Source of the DNA: an uncultured Dorea sp.
Lineage (GTDB): Bacteria; Bacillota; Clostridia; Lachnospirales; Lachnospiraceae
Reading direction: 5' to 3'
DNA: 51,792 nucleotides
Assembly: GCA_900543415.1 (NCBI GenBank)
Contig: UQRE01000013.1
Span: forward strand, 1 to 51,792
Positions within the stretch are counted from its first letter, which is position 1. Each line of letters opens with the position of its first letter. Of the stretch, positions 17,156-26,612 are shown in pieces. Made by a program: the position numbers and the translations under genes. The notes under the pieces were generated by a model that saw nothing but the letters and a program-made list of their open reading frames with translations, was not told the origin of the DNA and ran no database searches.

Positions 17156-18835
17156 ATGTTACAACGTTTGTATGTAAAGAATCTCGCTCTGATCGACGAG
17201 ATTGAAGTTGAATTCGAACATGGTTTAAATATATTGACGGGAGAGACGGGAGCAGGAAAATCGATTATTCTCGGTTCTGTGAACCTTGCCCTCGGCGGCA
17301 GATACACAAAGGATATCATTCGCAGAGGCGCTGATTACGGTTTCGTAGAACTTACTTTTCTGATTGAAAACCGTCTGATAGAAGAGAAGTTAAGGAAGAT
17401 GGATATTTTCCCGGAAGAGGGCTGCGTCATTTTGTCCAGAAGGCTGATGGAGGGAAGAAGCATAAGCCGTATTAACGGAGAGACGGTTCCGATGGCACTG
17501 TTAAAGGAAGCCGCGGAGGTGTTGATCGATATCCACGGTCAGCATGAACATCAATCGCTTCTGTATAAGAAGAATCATCTTGGCATTGTAGATGCTTTTG
17601 CAAAAAGTCAGGTCAGTGAATTAAAAGAAGAAGTATCCGGTCTATATAAAAGTTACCGGAATGCCTGCAAAGAGTTGGAAGAAGCAGACATGGATGAGGC
17701 AAGCAGAGCAAAAGAGCTTTCTTTTATGCGCTTTGAGGTATCGGAGATTGAGGATGCGGCGCTTCGTGAAGGCGAAGACGAAGAATTGGAGTCTTCCTAT
17801 CGTTTTATGGTGAACAGCAAGAAGATTTCAGACGGTGCGGAAGAAACCTATCAGTACACAAGTGAGAGTTCAGAAAGTGTCAGTGAAAATTTAAGCCGGG
17901 CAATCCGTGCCCTTTCTGAGATCCGGGAATGTGATGAGAGAGCCTCACAGCTCTATGAACAGTTGGTGGAAGTGGACAGTCTGCTGAATGATTTTAACAG
18001 AGAACTGTCAGATTATACGCAGTCTTGTCAGTGTTCTGAGGAAGAATTATATGAAACAGAGACGCGTCTTAACGAGATCAATCGTCTGAAGGTGAAGTAT
18101 GGAAATAGAATTGAAGATATTTTGGCATACTATGGAGAACTTCAGGAAAAGATTAAAAAATTAGAAGACTATGAAAATTATGTTGCCGGATTAAAGAAGC
18201 AATGTGAAGAAGAAAAGAAAAAGCTTGTCCGCTGTGCCAAGGAATTGTCTGCTGCCAGAAAAGAACAGGCGCAGATTTTGGAAAAAGCAATCTGTAAAGG
18301 ACTGCAGGAATTGAATTTTGTGGATGTTAAATTCGAAATTCATTTTGAGACACTGCAGGAATGTGGTACTTCAGGAATAGATGATGTTGAATTTATGATC
18401 TCTATGAATCCGGGACAGCCGGTAAGACCGCTTGTGAACGTAGCTTCGGGAGGTGAACTCTCAAGAATTATGCTTGCGATCAAGACCGTTATGGCAGATC
18501 GTGATGAAATCGAGACATTGATCTTTGATGAAATCGATGTAGGAATCAGTGGGCGTACTGCGCAAAAAGTATCAGAGAAGATGGCGGTCATCGGTAAAAA
18601 TCATCAAGTGATCTGTATTACGCATCTTGCACAGATAGCAGCGATGGCAGATCAGCATTATATGATTGAAAAAGTTGTATCAGATCAGACAACAAAAACG
18701 GTTATCCGTGGACTGAATGAAAAAGAATCTGTGGACGAATTATCTAGAATTCTTGGCGGTGCGAAGATCACAGATGCGGTGGCAGATAATGCAAGAGAGA
18801 TGAAGCAGCTTGCCAAAGAGATTAAGAAAATCTGA
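17156..18835 (+). CDS. recN: DNA repair protein RecN
   Basis: 559-residue SMC-like ATPase for double-strand-break repair. Walker A GETGAGKS (29-36) is at the N-terminus, followed by a long coiled-coil region (about 150-390). The C-terminal half supplies the signature ASGGELSR and Walker B LIFDEIDVGISG. HLAQIAAMADQHYMI is the typical C-terminal motif. A terminator follows. Confidence 0.96.
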   Translation: MLQRLYVKNLALIDEIEVEFEHGLNILTGETGAGKSIILGSVNLALGGRYTKDIIRRGADYGFVELTFLIENRLIEEKLRKMDIFPEEGCVILSRRLMEGRSISRINGETVPMALLKEAAEVLIDIHGQHEHQSLLYKKNHLGIVDAFAKSQVSELKEEVSGLYKSYRNACKELEEADMDEASRAKELSFMRFEVSEIEDAALREGEDEELESSYRFMVNSKKISDGAEETYQYTSESSESVSENLSRAIRALSEIRECDERASQLYEQLVEVDSLLNDFNRELSDYTQSCQCSEEELYETETRLNEINRLKVKYGNRIEDILAYYGELQEKIKKLEDYENYVAGLKKQCEEEKKKLVRCAKELSAARKEQAQILEKAICKGLQELNFVDVKFEIHFETLQECGTSGIDDVEFMISMNPGQPVRPLVNVASGGELSRIMLAIKTVMADRDEIETLIFDEIDVGISGRTAQKVSEKMAVIGKNHQVICITHLAQIAAMADQHYMIEKVVSDQTTKTVIRGLNEKESVDELSRILGGAKITDAVADNAREMKQLAKEIKKI

Positions 18836-18864
18836 TTGAAAATAAGAAAACTCCACATAATAAG

Positions 18865-18898
18865 AAAGATATCTGAAAATGGGTATCTTTCTTTTTTT
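18865..18898 (+). terminator. Rho-independent terminator after recN
   Basis: AAAGATATC (18865-18873) pairs with GGTATCTTT (18882-18890), followed by C and seven T residues. It likely ends the yqhY-recN transcript and isolates spoIVB. Confidence 0.8.
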
Positions 18899-18921
18899 AT
18901 TGAATCGGGAGGAGAAGAAAC

Positions 18922-19986
18922 ATGAATACAAGAAAATACTGGTATCGAAAGATACTCATTATGATCGTTACTTTTTCAATGGTTGTAGGTGGAAGTTATT
19001 ATCTGATTGAGGCAGAGCAGGGAAAACTTCAAAGAGAAGTAAGCGCGGCGACAACAGATAAAACAATGGTAATTCCGGGAGGGATGCCGATAGGAATTTA
19101 TCTTGAGACAAATGGAGTTATGGTACTTGGAACGGATGCGATTGAAGGGATTGACGGAGAAAAACATAATCCGTCTGAGCATCTCGTGAAAGCGGGAGAT
19201 TATATTACAGAGGTCAATGGCGAATCAATAAATACAAAAAATGAATTGATACAGAAAATTGAAAAACTGTCGAATGACGATGTCATACTTACTCTTCACA
19301 GAAATCAGGATTCAATTAAGGTTAAGACAAAAGCCGTTTCCTGTGAAAAAGATAAATATAAATTGGGAATCTGGGTGAGAGACAATACGCAGGGACTGGG
19401 TACAGTGACTTACTTAGATGCAAACAGTCGGTTTGGAGCATTGGGGCACGGAATCCATGATGTAGATACGAGCAAATTGCTGGAGATAGAAGGCGGAACT
19501 GTGTATACCACCAGCGTCAAAGATATTCAGAAAGGGAAAACGGGGACGCCCGGAGGAATGGAAGGAATCATAGTATATAACAATTACAATATTTTAGGGA
19601 AAATCACGAAGAATACCGAAGCGGGGATCTTCGGTACTATTCAGCGTATTGATACCTTATTTTCCGATCAGACACCGGTGGAAGCCGCAGGGAAAGAAGA
19701 AATAAAAGAAGGACCTGCTACGATTCTGTGCGCCGCAGAAGGGGAAGTAAAAGAATATAAGATAGAGATTGAAAAAGTTGATATCCATTCTAAAGAAATT
19801 AATAAAGGAATTATTTTGAGAGTGACAGATGAAAGACTTCTGGATGTGACAGGCGGGATTGTACAGGGAATGAGCGGGAGCCCGATTCTTCAGGACGGGA
19901 AGCTGGTGGGGGCAGTGACTCATGTGTTTGTCAATAATCCGACAAAAGGGTATGGGATCTTTATTGAAAATATGCTGGCGAACTGA
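18922..19986 (+). CDS. spoIVB: SpoIVB serine peptidase
   Basis: 354-residue family S55 peptidase of the forespore. In Bacillus it is secreted into the intermembrane space and triggers SpoIVFB cleavage of pro-SigK. An N-terminal membrane anchor (about 10-29) is followed by a PDZ domain (about 55-135, with DYITEVNGESI). The peptidase part has LGHGIHD with candidate catalytic H176 and GMSGSPI with candidate nucleophile S320. GGAGGAG precedes the ATG. It lies directly upstream of spo0A, the conserved arrangement. Confidence 0.94.
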   Translation: MNTRKYWYRKILIMIVTFSMVVGGSYYLIEAEQGKLQREVSAATTDKTMVIPGGMPIGIYLETNGVMVLGTDAIEGIDGEKHNPSEHLVKAGDYITEVNGESINTKNELIQKIEKLSNDDVILTLHRNQDSIKVKTKAVSCEKDKYKLGIWVRDNTQGLGTVTYLDANSRFGALGHGIHDVDTSKLLEIEGGTVYTTSVKDIQKGKTGTPGGMEGIIVYNNYNILGKITKNTEAGIFGTIQRIDTLFSDQTPVEAAGKEEIKEGPATILCAAEGEVKEYKIEIEKVDIHSKEINKGIILRVTDERLLDVTGGIVQGMSGSPILQDGKLVGAVTHVFVNNPTKGYGIFIENMLAN

Positions 19987-20048
19987 GTTTGAAACAGCAA
20001 AAAACTTTGTGAAAAAAATGTAGAATAATAAAGAATAGATGGTAATCA

Positions 20049-20055
20049 TTCGACA
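20049..20055 (-). promoter_or_regulatory. Spo0A box (exact)
   Basis: TTCGACA is the exact reverse complement of the established 0A box TGTCGAA. It lies 158 bp upstream of the candidate -35 of spo0A. It suggests feedback by Spo0A~P on its own gene. A 7-bp match alone can occur by chance. Confidence 0.45.
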
Positions 20056-20157
20056 TATTTTTGACTCTCTTTTAGTGGGAAAGACGAAAATATTGCATAT
20101 TTCAGCTGTTTTGACATAGATATAGACTGGAAGAAGAAATAATACTGCGAAAAAAAG

Positions 20158-20204
20158 TTCGAAATTCTAAAAAAATAGTCGCAAAGTGTCAATGTTTTAC
20201 GACA
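20158..20204 (-). promoter_or_regulatory. Two near-match Spo0A boxes upstream of spo0A
   Basis: TTCGAAA at 20158-20164 and TACGACA at 20198-20204 each match the 0A box complement TTCGACA in 6 of 7 positions. The second lies 8 bp upstream of the -35 hexamer, a location suited to activation. The 310-bp gap between spoIVB and spo0A (19987-20296) is AT-rich and holds these sites and the promoter; no small gene or RNA was recognised in it. Confidence 0.4.
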
Positions 20205-20212
20205 TTAATTTC

Positions 20213-20242
20213 TTGATTTTAAATATCGTGAAACTATATAAT
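20213..20242 (+). promoter_or_regulatory. SigA-like promoter of spo0A
   Basis: TTGATT (20213-20218), an 18-bp spacer, and TATAAT (20237-20242). The start would be near 20249, 48 nt before the ATG. A SigH-type promoter was looked for but not clearly seen. Confidence 0.55.
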
Positions 20243-20296
20243 GGCAGCTGACGGTTTTTATTGAGTTTTGTTAAAAGAGAGGAGGTATTTCACGAA

Positions 20297-21088
20297 ATGA
20301 GTGAAATAAATGTAGCGGTTGCCGATGATAATGAGAGAATTCTGGATTTACTTGGCGAAATGATTGATGAGGACAAAGATTTGAATCTGGTAGGGAAGGC
20401 GAATAATGGAGAAGATGCCTATACACTGATCAAAGAAAAACAGCCGGATGTTGTGCTTCTTGACCTGATTATGCCGAAGATGGACGGACTTAGTGTTATG
20501 GAGCTTGTAAATGAAAACAAAGAACTGAAGAAACGACCGGATTTTATTGTAATTACTGCAATCGGACAGGAAAGAATTACAGAAGATGCTTTTAAGAGGG
20601 GAGCAAGCTACTATATTTTAAAACCATTTAACAATGAAATGATTTTAAATAGAATTAAAAGTGCGGGTGCCGGAAGGCACCACGATTTACATATGACAAG
20701 TTGCTTTAATGAACCGGCAGGGATGGAAACAGAGATTGATCTGGAAACGCGGGTGACCGACATGATCCATGAAATAGGAATTCCGGCACATATCAAAGGT
20801 TATCATTACTTAAGAGATGCCATCATGATGGCTGTGGAGGATATGGATGTGCTGAATGCGGTTACGAAGGTGCTGTATCCGACGGTGGCAAAGCTTTATC
20901 AGACGACAGCGAGCCGCGTGGAAAGAGCGATTCGCCATGCGATTGAAGTGGCATGGAGCAGAGGAAAATTAGATACACTTGATGAATTGTTTGGATACAC
21001 TGTGAGCAATGGGAAAGGGAAGCCGACAAATTCAGAGTTCATTGCACTGATCTCGGATACGATCAGACTGGAATATAAAACCAGATAG
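20297..21088 (+). CDS. spo0A: Sporulation master regulator Spo0A
   Basis: 263-residue response regulator that starts sporulation when phosphorylated. In the receiver domain (1-125), acidic residues D10 and D11 are present, the phospho-acceptor is D56 in LLDLIMPKMDG, and the conserved Lys is in ILKPF. The C-terminal DNA-binding domain carries the near-invariant recognition helix SRVERAIRHAIEVAW. ATG 20297 follows GGAGGT; an in-frame TTG at 20261 lacks support. 263 residues agrees with clostridial Spo0A (about 270). Confidence 0.97.
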   Translation: MSEINVAVADDNERILDLLGEMIDEDKDLNLVGKANNGEDAYTLIKEKQPDVVLLDLIMPKMDGLSVMELVNENKELKKRPDFIVITAIGQERITEDAFKRGASYYILKPFNNEMILNRIKSAGAGRHHDLHMTSCFNEPAGMETEIDLETRVTDMIHEIGIPAHIKGYHYLRDAIMMAVEDMDVLNAVTKVLYPTVAKLYQTTASRVERAIRHAIEVAWSRGKLDTLDELFGYTVSNGKGKPTNSEFIALISDTIRLEYKTR

Positions 21089-21114
21089 GGCTTTTTTTTC
21101 TGAAAAAAATACGG

Positions 21115-21120
21115 TATAAT
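21115..21120 (+). promoter_or_regulatory. Candidate -10 element of glgA
   Basis: A perfect TATAAT lies 33 bp before the glgA ATG in the short spo0A-glgA gap. A T-run at 21092-21099 occupies the -35 zone and is a poor match, so only the -10 is proposed. Confidence 0.35.
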
Positions 21121-21152
21121 GGAATATATCGTGAGAGTAGGGAGGAAGGGCA

Positions 21153-22589
21153 ATGAAAAAAATACTTTTTGCAACTTCAGAAGCAGTACCGTTTATTAAA
21201 ACAGGAGGGTTAGCCGATGTGGCCGGTTCTCTGCCAAAATATTTCGACAAAGAGAAGTATGACGTACGAGTAATGCTTCCAAAATATATGTGCATGAAAG
21301 AAGAGTGGAAAGAAAAACTGGAATATGTAACACATTTTTACATGGATTTAAGTTGGAGACAGCAGTACGTAGGAATTTTAAAATTAGAGTATGATGGAAT
21401 AACATTCTATTTCATAGATAATGAGTTCTATTTCAATGGATTTGCACCATATGGAGATATGTATGCAGATATTGAAAAGTTTGCATTTTTCTCTAAAGCG
21501 GTTTTGAGTGCACTTCCGATGATCGATTTCAGACCGGATATCATCCACTGTCATGACTGGCAGGCCGGACTCGTACCGGTGTTCCTTGATAATTTCCGCT
21601 ATGGAAATGAGTGGTATCGAGGAATCAAGACGGTGATGACAATTCACAATTTGAAATTCCAGGGAACATGGGATACAAAGAGAGTAAGAGATATTACAGG
21701 TCTTCCGCAGTATTATTTTGCACCGGATAAGCTGGAGGCATATAAGGATGCGAATTTCTTGAAAGGCGGAATTGTGTATGCGGACAGAATCACAACGGTA
21801 AGTAATACTTACGCACAGGAAATTAAGACCGCATTTTACGGTGAGAAACTGGAAGGTCTTATGAATGCAAGATCTAATTGCCTTTCCGGTATTGTAAATG
21901 GTATTGATTATGAGGATTATAATCCTGAAACAGATAAATACATAGCTAAAAATTACAGCGTAGATACTTTCAGAAAAGAAAAGATTAAAAATAAGACAGC
22001 GCTTCAAGAAGAGCTGGGGCTGGAAAAAGACCACAAAACAATGATGATTGGTATTGTTTCCCGTCTGACAGATCAGAAGGGATTTGATCTTGTAGCCTAT
22101 GTGATGGACGAGCTTTGTCAGGATGCGGTGCAGATTGTGGCGCTCGGGACAGGAGAAGAGCGTTATGAAAATATGTTCCGTCATTTTGCATGGAAGTATC
22201 CGGGGAAAGTTTCCGCAAATATTTATTATTCAGAAGCAATGTCTCATAAAGTATATGCAGCATGCGATGCATTTCTTATGCCGTCCCTGTTCGAGCCTTG
22301 CGGTTTGAGTCAGCTTATGAGCCTGAGATACGGAACTGTTCCGATCGTAAGAGAGACAGGCGGATTGAAAGATACTGTAGAGGCTTATAATGAATTCGAT
22401 AAGACAGGAACCGGATTCAGCTTTGCAAACTACAATGCGCATGAGATGCTCGGAACGATTCGTTATGCAGAGCGTATCTATTATGACAAGAAGCGTGACT
22501 GGAATAAAATTGTTGAGCGTGGCATGAAAGAAGATTTCTCATGGAAGACATCTGCAAAACATTATGAAGATTTATATGAAAGCATGTAA
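21153..22589 (+). CDS. glgA: Glycogen synthase (ADP-glucose)
   Basis: 478-residue GT5 glycosyltransferase that extends alpha-1,4-glucan from ADP-glucose. The N-terminal KTGGLADVAGSLPK motif binds the nucleotide sugar. HCHDWQAGLVP and the C-terminal EPCGLSQLMSLRYGTVPIVRETGGLKDTV-type region (SLFEPCGLSQLMSLRYGT) are diagnostic. GGGAGGAAGG precedes the ATG. No other glycogen gene is nearby. In spore formers, glycogen-like granulose storage is linked to sporulation, which fits the spo0A neighbourhood only loosely. Confidence 0.95.
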   Translation: MKKILFATSEAVPFIKTGGLADVAGSLPKYFDKEKYDVRVMLPKYMCMKEEWKEKLEYVTHFYMDLSWRQQYVGILKLEYDGITFYFIDNEFYFNGFAPYGDMYADIEKFAFFSKAVLSALPMIDFRPDIIHCHDWQAGLVPVFLDNFRYGNEWYRGIKTVMTIHNLKFQGTWDTKRVRDITGLPQYYFAPDKLEAYKDANFLKGGIVYADRITTVSNTYAQEIKTAFYGEKLEGLMNARSNCLSGIVNGIDYEDYNPETDKYIAKNYSVDTFRKEKIKNKTALQEELGLEKDHKTMMIGIVSRLTDQKGFDLVAYVMDELCQDAVQIVALGTGEERYENMFRHFAWKYPGKVSANIYYSEAMSHKVYAACDAFLMPSLFEPCGLSQLMSLRYGTVPIVRETGGLKDTVEAYNEFDKTGTGFSFANYNAHEMLGTIRYAERIYYDKKRDWNKIVERGMKEDFSWKTSAKHYEDLYESM

Positions 22590-22642
22590 ATAGAACACGA
22601 AACAGAAGACACAGAAGAAAAAATAATGAGGTGAAGAGTAAC

Positions 22643-23512
22643 ATGATGATTAGAGACCTGTTAAAAGATAAGAACCCTCGTATCTCTTTTGAGATATTTC
22701 CACCTAAGACAGATGCCGGCTATGAAAGTGTTCTGTCTGCCACAAACAAGATTGCTGCATTAAAGCCATCCTTTATCAGTGTTACTTACGGAGCCGGAGG
22801 CGGCACCAGTAAGAACACGGTAAGTATTGCTTCTCATATCAGCAATGATCTTGGTGTGACAAGTCTTGCGCACCTGACTTGTGTATCCTCTACAAAGGAG
22901 GAAGTGCATCAAGTGATCCGGCGCTTAAAGGAGGAGAAGATAGAAAATATTCTGGCGCTGCGTGGAGATATCCCGTCAGATGATTCGTTTCCTCTTCCGA
23001 ATCAGTATCGATATGCAAGTGAATTGATCGAGGATATTAAGAAAGAAGGTAAATTTTGTATCGGGGCAGCATGTTATCCGGAAGGGCATGTTGAAACAGA
23101 GCATAAGAAGGATGACATTGCCAATTTGAAGAAAAAAGTAGATTGCGGGGTGGACTTCCTCACAACTCAGATGTTTTTTGATAATCATATATTGTATAAT
23201 TTCCTATATCGTATCCGTGAACAAGGAATTACGGTTCCGGTTCTTCCGGGAATTATGCCGGTTACAAACGGCAAGCAGATGAAAAGAATCTGTTCGCTGT
23301 CAGGCACAATTCTCCCGGAGAGATTTCGTGCGGTGCTCGACCGTTTCGGAGATAATCCGGTAGCTATGCAGCAGGCGGGAATTGCATATGCAACAGATCA
23401 GATCATTGATCTGATCGCAAATGGAATCAATCATATTCATGTATATTCTATGAATAAACCGGAAGTAGCAGCAGCTATCATGGAGAATTTATCAGAAATT
23501 GTAAAAAGATAA
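22643..23512 (+). CDS. metF: Methylenetetrahydrofolate reductase
   Basis: 289-residue TIM-barrel enzyme giving 5-methyl-THF for methionine synthesis. The N-terminal RISFEIFPPKTDAG carries the catalytic Glu, and VTYGAGGGTSKNTV, LALRGDIPSDD and DFLTTQMFFDN are typical. ATG 22643 is chosen because GAGGTGA at 22629-22635 is well spaced for it; the GTG at 22631 lies within that site. It is followed by the MetH activation protein and metH, a clear methionine cluster. Confidence 0.94.
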   Translation: MMIRDLLKDKNPRISFEIFPPKTDAGYESVLSATNKIAALKPSFISVTYGAGGGTSKNTVSIASHISNDLGVTSLAHLTCVSSTKEEVHQVIRRLKEEKIENILALRGDIPSDDSFPLPNQYRYASELIEDIKKEGKFCIGAACYPEGHVETEHKKDDIANLKKKVDCGVDFLTTQMFFDNHILYNFLYRIREQGITVPVLPGIMPVTNGKQMKRICSLSGTILPERFRAVLDRFGDNPVAMQQAGIAYATDQIIDLIANGINHIHVYSMNKPEVAAAIMENLSEIVKR

Positions 23513-23522
23513 AAGGAAAGAT

Positions 23523-24176
23523 ATGGATACAAGAACGAGAGAAGCAATTCGTTACTTGGGATATGGAAAGCATGCGATAGATAATCAGACATTCTCGCTG
23601 GTTTTGGAAGCATTTGATGAGCTTGACCGGATTGTAGAAAAAAGGATGATCTATCGCATTTTTAATATTCATATGTCCGGTGACGATTGCATGGGAATTG
23701 AAAATATAAAGATTCAGAGTAAGAATCTGGCGAAAAATCTGTGTGGCTGTGAGAAAGTGGTTCTTCTGGGAGCTACGCTTGGAGTTCAGGTGGATCAGCT
23801 TATGAAGCGATATACATACACTAATATGGCGAAAACAGTTGTGCTGCAGGCATGCGCGGCAGCTATGCTGGAAGAATATCTGGATGACTGGCAGGAGAAT
23901 CTGGCACAGAAATTAAGTGTAGAGGAGTACGGACTGCGTCCGCGGTTCAGTCCCGGATACGGAGACTTCTCTATTGCACATCAGGGAGAAATCTTGAAGA
24001 TTCTGGATGCACCGAAGAAGATTGGGCTGACAATGACAGAAGGAAACATGCTTACGCCGCTGAAATCAGTGACAGCAGTGATCGGTCTTAAAAGAAATGA
24101 AAAAAGTTGTGACCGTAAGCAGTCCTGTGCAAGCTGCGAAAAGACGAATTGTGCATATCGAAGACTGGAGGAATGA
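23523..24176 (+). CDS. Stand-alone MetH reactivation-domain protein
   Basis: 217 residues resembling the C-terminal SAM-binding activation domain of B12-dependent methionine synthase. The diagnostic element is RPRFSPGYGDFS (about 140-151), which corresponds to the RxxPGY segment of MetH. A C-terminal Cys-rich tail (CDRKQSCASCEKTNCAYR) has five cysteines in a short span and might bind metal; this is inference. It is 10 nt after metF and 6 nt before metH, which lacks this domain. It likely reactivates oxidised cobalamin on MetH in trans. Confidence 0.85.
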   Translation: MDTRTREAIRYLGYGKHAIDNQTFSLVLEAFDELDRIVEKRMIYRIFNIHMSGDDCMGIENIKIQSKNLAKNLCGCEKVVLLGATLGVQVDQLMKRYTYTNMAKTVVLQACAAAMLEEYLDDWQENLAQKLSVEEYGLRPRFSPGYGDFSIAHQGEILKILDAPKKIGLTMTEGNMLTPLKSVTAVIGLKRNEKSCDRKQSCASCEKTNCAYRRLEE

Positions 24177-24182
24177 CAGAGG

Positions 24183-26612
24183 ATGTTAAAAGAACGATTA
24201 GGAAAAGAACTGCTGTTTTTTGATGGAGGAACCGGAACCCTGCTTCAGGAAAAAGGGTTAAAACCGGGAGAACTTCCTGAAACATGGAATGTAGAACATG
24301 CAGAAGATGTGGTGTCGATCCATCGTCAATATTTTGAGGCGGGAAGCGACATCGTCCTTGCAAATACATTTGGTGCTAATGCTTTAAAATATACTGATTC
24401 CAAGTATAAATTGGAAGAAATTATAACGCATGCTATAGAAAATGTTAAAAAGGCATCCAGCCTTGGCGTGCAGGATGGAAGAGAAACATATGTGGCTTTG
24501 GATGTAGGGCCGACCGGAAAGCTTTTAAAGCCAATGGGCGATCTGTCTTTTGATGAAGCCTATGATACATTTAAGGAAATGATGATGATCGGGGAGAAGG
24601 CAGGCGCAGATTTGATTCATATTGAGACAATGAGCGACACCTATGAGGTGAAAGCGGCAGTTCTTGCTGCCAAAGAAAATACTTCGCTTCCGGTGTTTGT
24701 CACAATGATCTTCGATGAGAAGGGTAAGCTTCTGACAGGAGGCAATGTGCCTGCAGTAGTTGCTTTATTGGAAGGCCTTCATGTGGATGCGCTTGGAATC
24801 AACTGTGGTCTTGGCCCGGAACAGATGCTTCCGATTCTGGATGAGATTATGGAGTATACGTCTCTTCCTGTGATTGTAAAACCGAATGCAGGGCTTCCGA
24901 AACAGCGTGGCGGCGAAGTTTATTATGATGTAGAACCCGAAGCATTTGCCGGATATATGGAGGAAATTGTAAAGAGAGGCGCCGCACTGATCGGAGGATG
25001 CTGCGGAACCACACCGTCACATATCGAGGCGATGACAGACAGATTAAAAAAATCTTCGGCGTTTGAAGAGCGAAAAAGAACCGGCACTACACAAAAAACC
25101 ATAGTATGCTCTTATGGAAATGCCGTAATTCTCGGTGATCGTCCGGTAATCATAGGAGAGAGAATTAACCCTACCGGCAAGAAAAAATTCAAACAGGCGT
25201 TGAAAGAACATGACTTGGATTATATTTTACGGGAAGGAATTGCACAGCAGGACGCCGGAGCCCACATCTTAGACGTCAATGTAGGGCTTCCGGATATTGA
25301 TGAAGTTAAGATGATGAGAGAAGCAGTGACAGAGTTACAGAGTGTTACCAGTCTCCCCCTTCAGATCGATACCGTTAATATAGAAGCCATGGAAACAGCT
25401 ATGCGCTATTACAATGGAAAACCAATGGTGAATTCCGTAAATGGAAAGCAGGAATCAATGGATGCGGTGTTCCCGCTGATACAAAAATACGGAGGTGCAG
25501 TGGTAGCGTTGACGCTTGACGAAGATGGAATTCCATCAGATGCAGCAGGCCGGGTACGCATTGCGGGAAAGATCATTGAGGAGGCAGAGAAGTATGGTAT
25601 TTCAAGAAGAGATATTGTAGTAGATGTTCTTGCCATGACAATCAGTTCGGAACCGGAGGGCGCGAAGACAACGCTGGAAGCATTAAAGCGGGTAAGTGAA
25701 GAATACGGCGTCTGTACGGTGCTTGGAGTTTCTAATATTTCTTTTGGTCTGCCTTATCGCCCGGCTGTAAATTCTAATTTTTATACGATGGCAATGCAGC
25801 AGGGCTTAAGCGCCGGTATCATCAATCCATTGTCTGAGGATATGATGCGCTCGTATTATTCGTACTGCGCGCTTATGAATTATGACAAAAATTGTGAATG
25901 TTATATTGAAAAATATGGAAATCAGACGCCAGTCCTCGCCGGAGGGACGACTGCACCTTCAGAGATATCTCTGGCAGAAGCCATTCGGAAGGGATTAAAA
26001 GAAGAAGCACATCACGGGACAAGAGAATTGTTAAAAACTAAGGAGCCGCTGGCGATCATCAATGAAGAAATGATTCCGGCTCTCGATCAAGTAGGCAAAG
26101 GATTCGAGAAAGGAACGGTTTTTCTTCCTCAGCTTCTTATGAGCGCAGACGCCGCAAAGATTGCTTTTGCAGTGTTGAAAGATGAGATGGAAAAAAGCGG
26201 AAAGAAGCAGGAAAAGAAAGAAAAAGTAATCTTGGCAACGGTCAAAGGCGATATCCATGATATAGGGAAGAATATCGTGAAAGTTCTGCTTGAAAACTAC
26301 GGTTTTACAGTGATAGACCTTGGGAAGGATGTTGCTCCGGAGGTGATCGTTGAGACTGCGATCAAGGAAGAGGCAGAGCTTGTAGGCTTAAGTGCATTGA
26401 TGACAACAACCGTAGTTAGTATGGAAGATACAATTAAATTGTTGCGAAAATTAAAGCCAGGGTGTAAAGTTATGGTTGGTGGTGCTGTCCTCAATCAAGA
26501 GTATGCAGATATGATCGGGGCAGATTTCTACGGAAAAGACGCAATGCAGTCTGTGTATTATGCGCAGCGAGTCTTGAAAAAAGAGAAGAATAGAGAAACG
26601 GAGGAAAAGTAA
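24183..26612 (+). CDS. metH: B12-dependent methionine synthase (without activation domain)
   Basis: 809 residues. Domain order: homocysteine-binding barrel (1-290, zinc Cys in GINCGLGP and GGCCGTTPSH), methyl-THF-binding barrel (about 315-580, GERINPTGKKKFKQAL), cobalamin cap (about 590-680) and B12 Rossmann domain. The last has VKGDIHDIGKNIV with lower-ligand H692. The usual C-terminal activation domain is missing and is supplied by the preceding gene. It transfers methyl from 5-methyl-THF to homocysteine. It ends immediately before the asnA start. Confidence 0.95.
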   Translation: MLKERLGKELLFFDGGTGTLLQEKGLKPGELPETWNVEHAEDVVSIHRQYFEAGSDIVLANTFGANALKYTDSKYKLEEIITHAIENVKKASSLGVQDGRETYVALDVGPTGKLLKPMGDLSFDEAYDTFKEMMMIGEKAGADLIHIETMSDTYEVKAAVLAAKENTSLPVFVTMIFDEKGKLLTGGNVPAVVALLEGLHVDALGINCGLGPEQMLPILDEIMEYTSLPVIVKPNAGLPKQRGGEVYYDVEPEAFAGYMEEIVKRGAALIGGCCGTTPSHIEAMTDRLKKSSAFEERKRTGTTQKTIVCSYGNAVILGDRPVIIGERINPTGKKKFKQALKEHDLDYILREGIAQQDAGAHILDVNVGLPDIDEVKMMREAVTELQSVTSLPLQIDTVNIEAMETAMRYYNGKPMVNSVNGKQESMDAVFPLIQKYGGAVVALTLDEDGIPSDAAGRVRIAGKIIEEAEKYGISRRDIVVDVLAMTISSEPEGAKTTLEALKRVSEEYGVCTVLGVSNISFGLPYRPAVNSNFYTMAMQQGLSAGIINPLSEDMMRSYYSYCALMNYDKNCECYIEKYGNQTPVLAGGTTAPSEISLAEAIRKGLKEEAHHGTRELLKTKEPLAIINEEMIPALDQVGKGFEKGTVFLPQLLMSADAAKIAFAVLKDEMEKSGKKQEKKEKVILATVKGDIHDIGKNIVKVLLENYGFTVIDLGKDVAPEVIVETAIKEEAELVGLSALMTTTVVSMEDTIKLLRKLKPGCKVMVGGAVLNQEYADMIGADFYGKDAMQSVYYAQRVLKKEKNRETEEK

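Noticed and set aside
18854..18860. CATAATA as a SigG -10 for spoIVB
   Set aside because: No matching -35 at the right spacing, and the recN terminator would lie within the transcript start.
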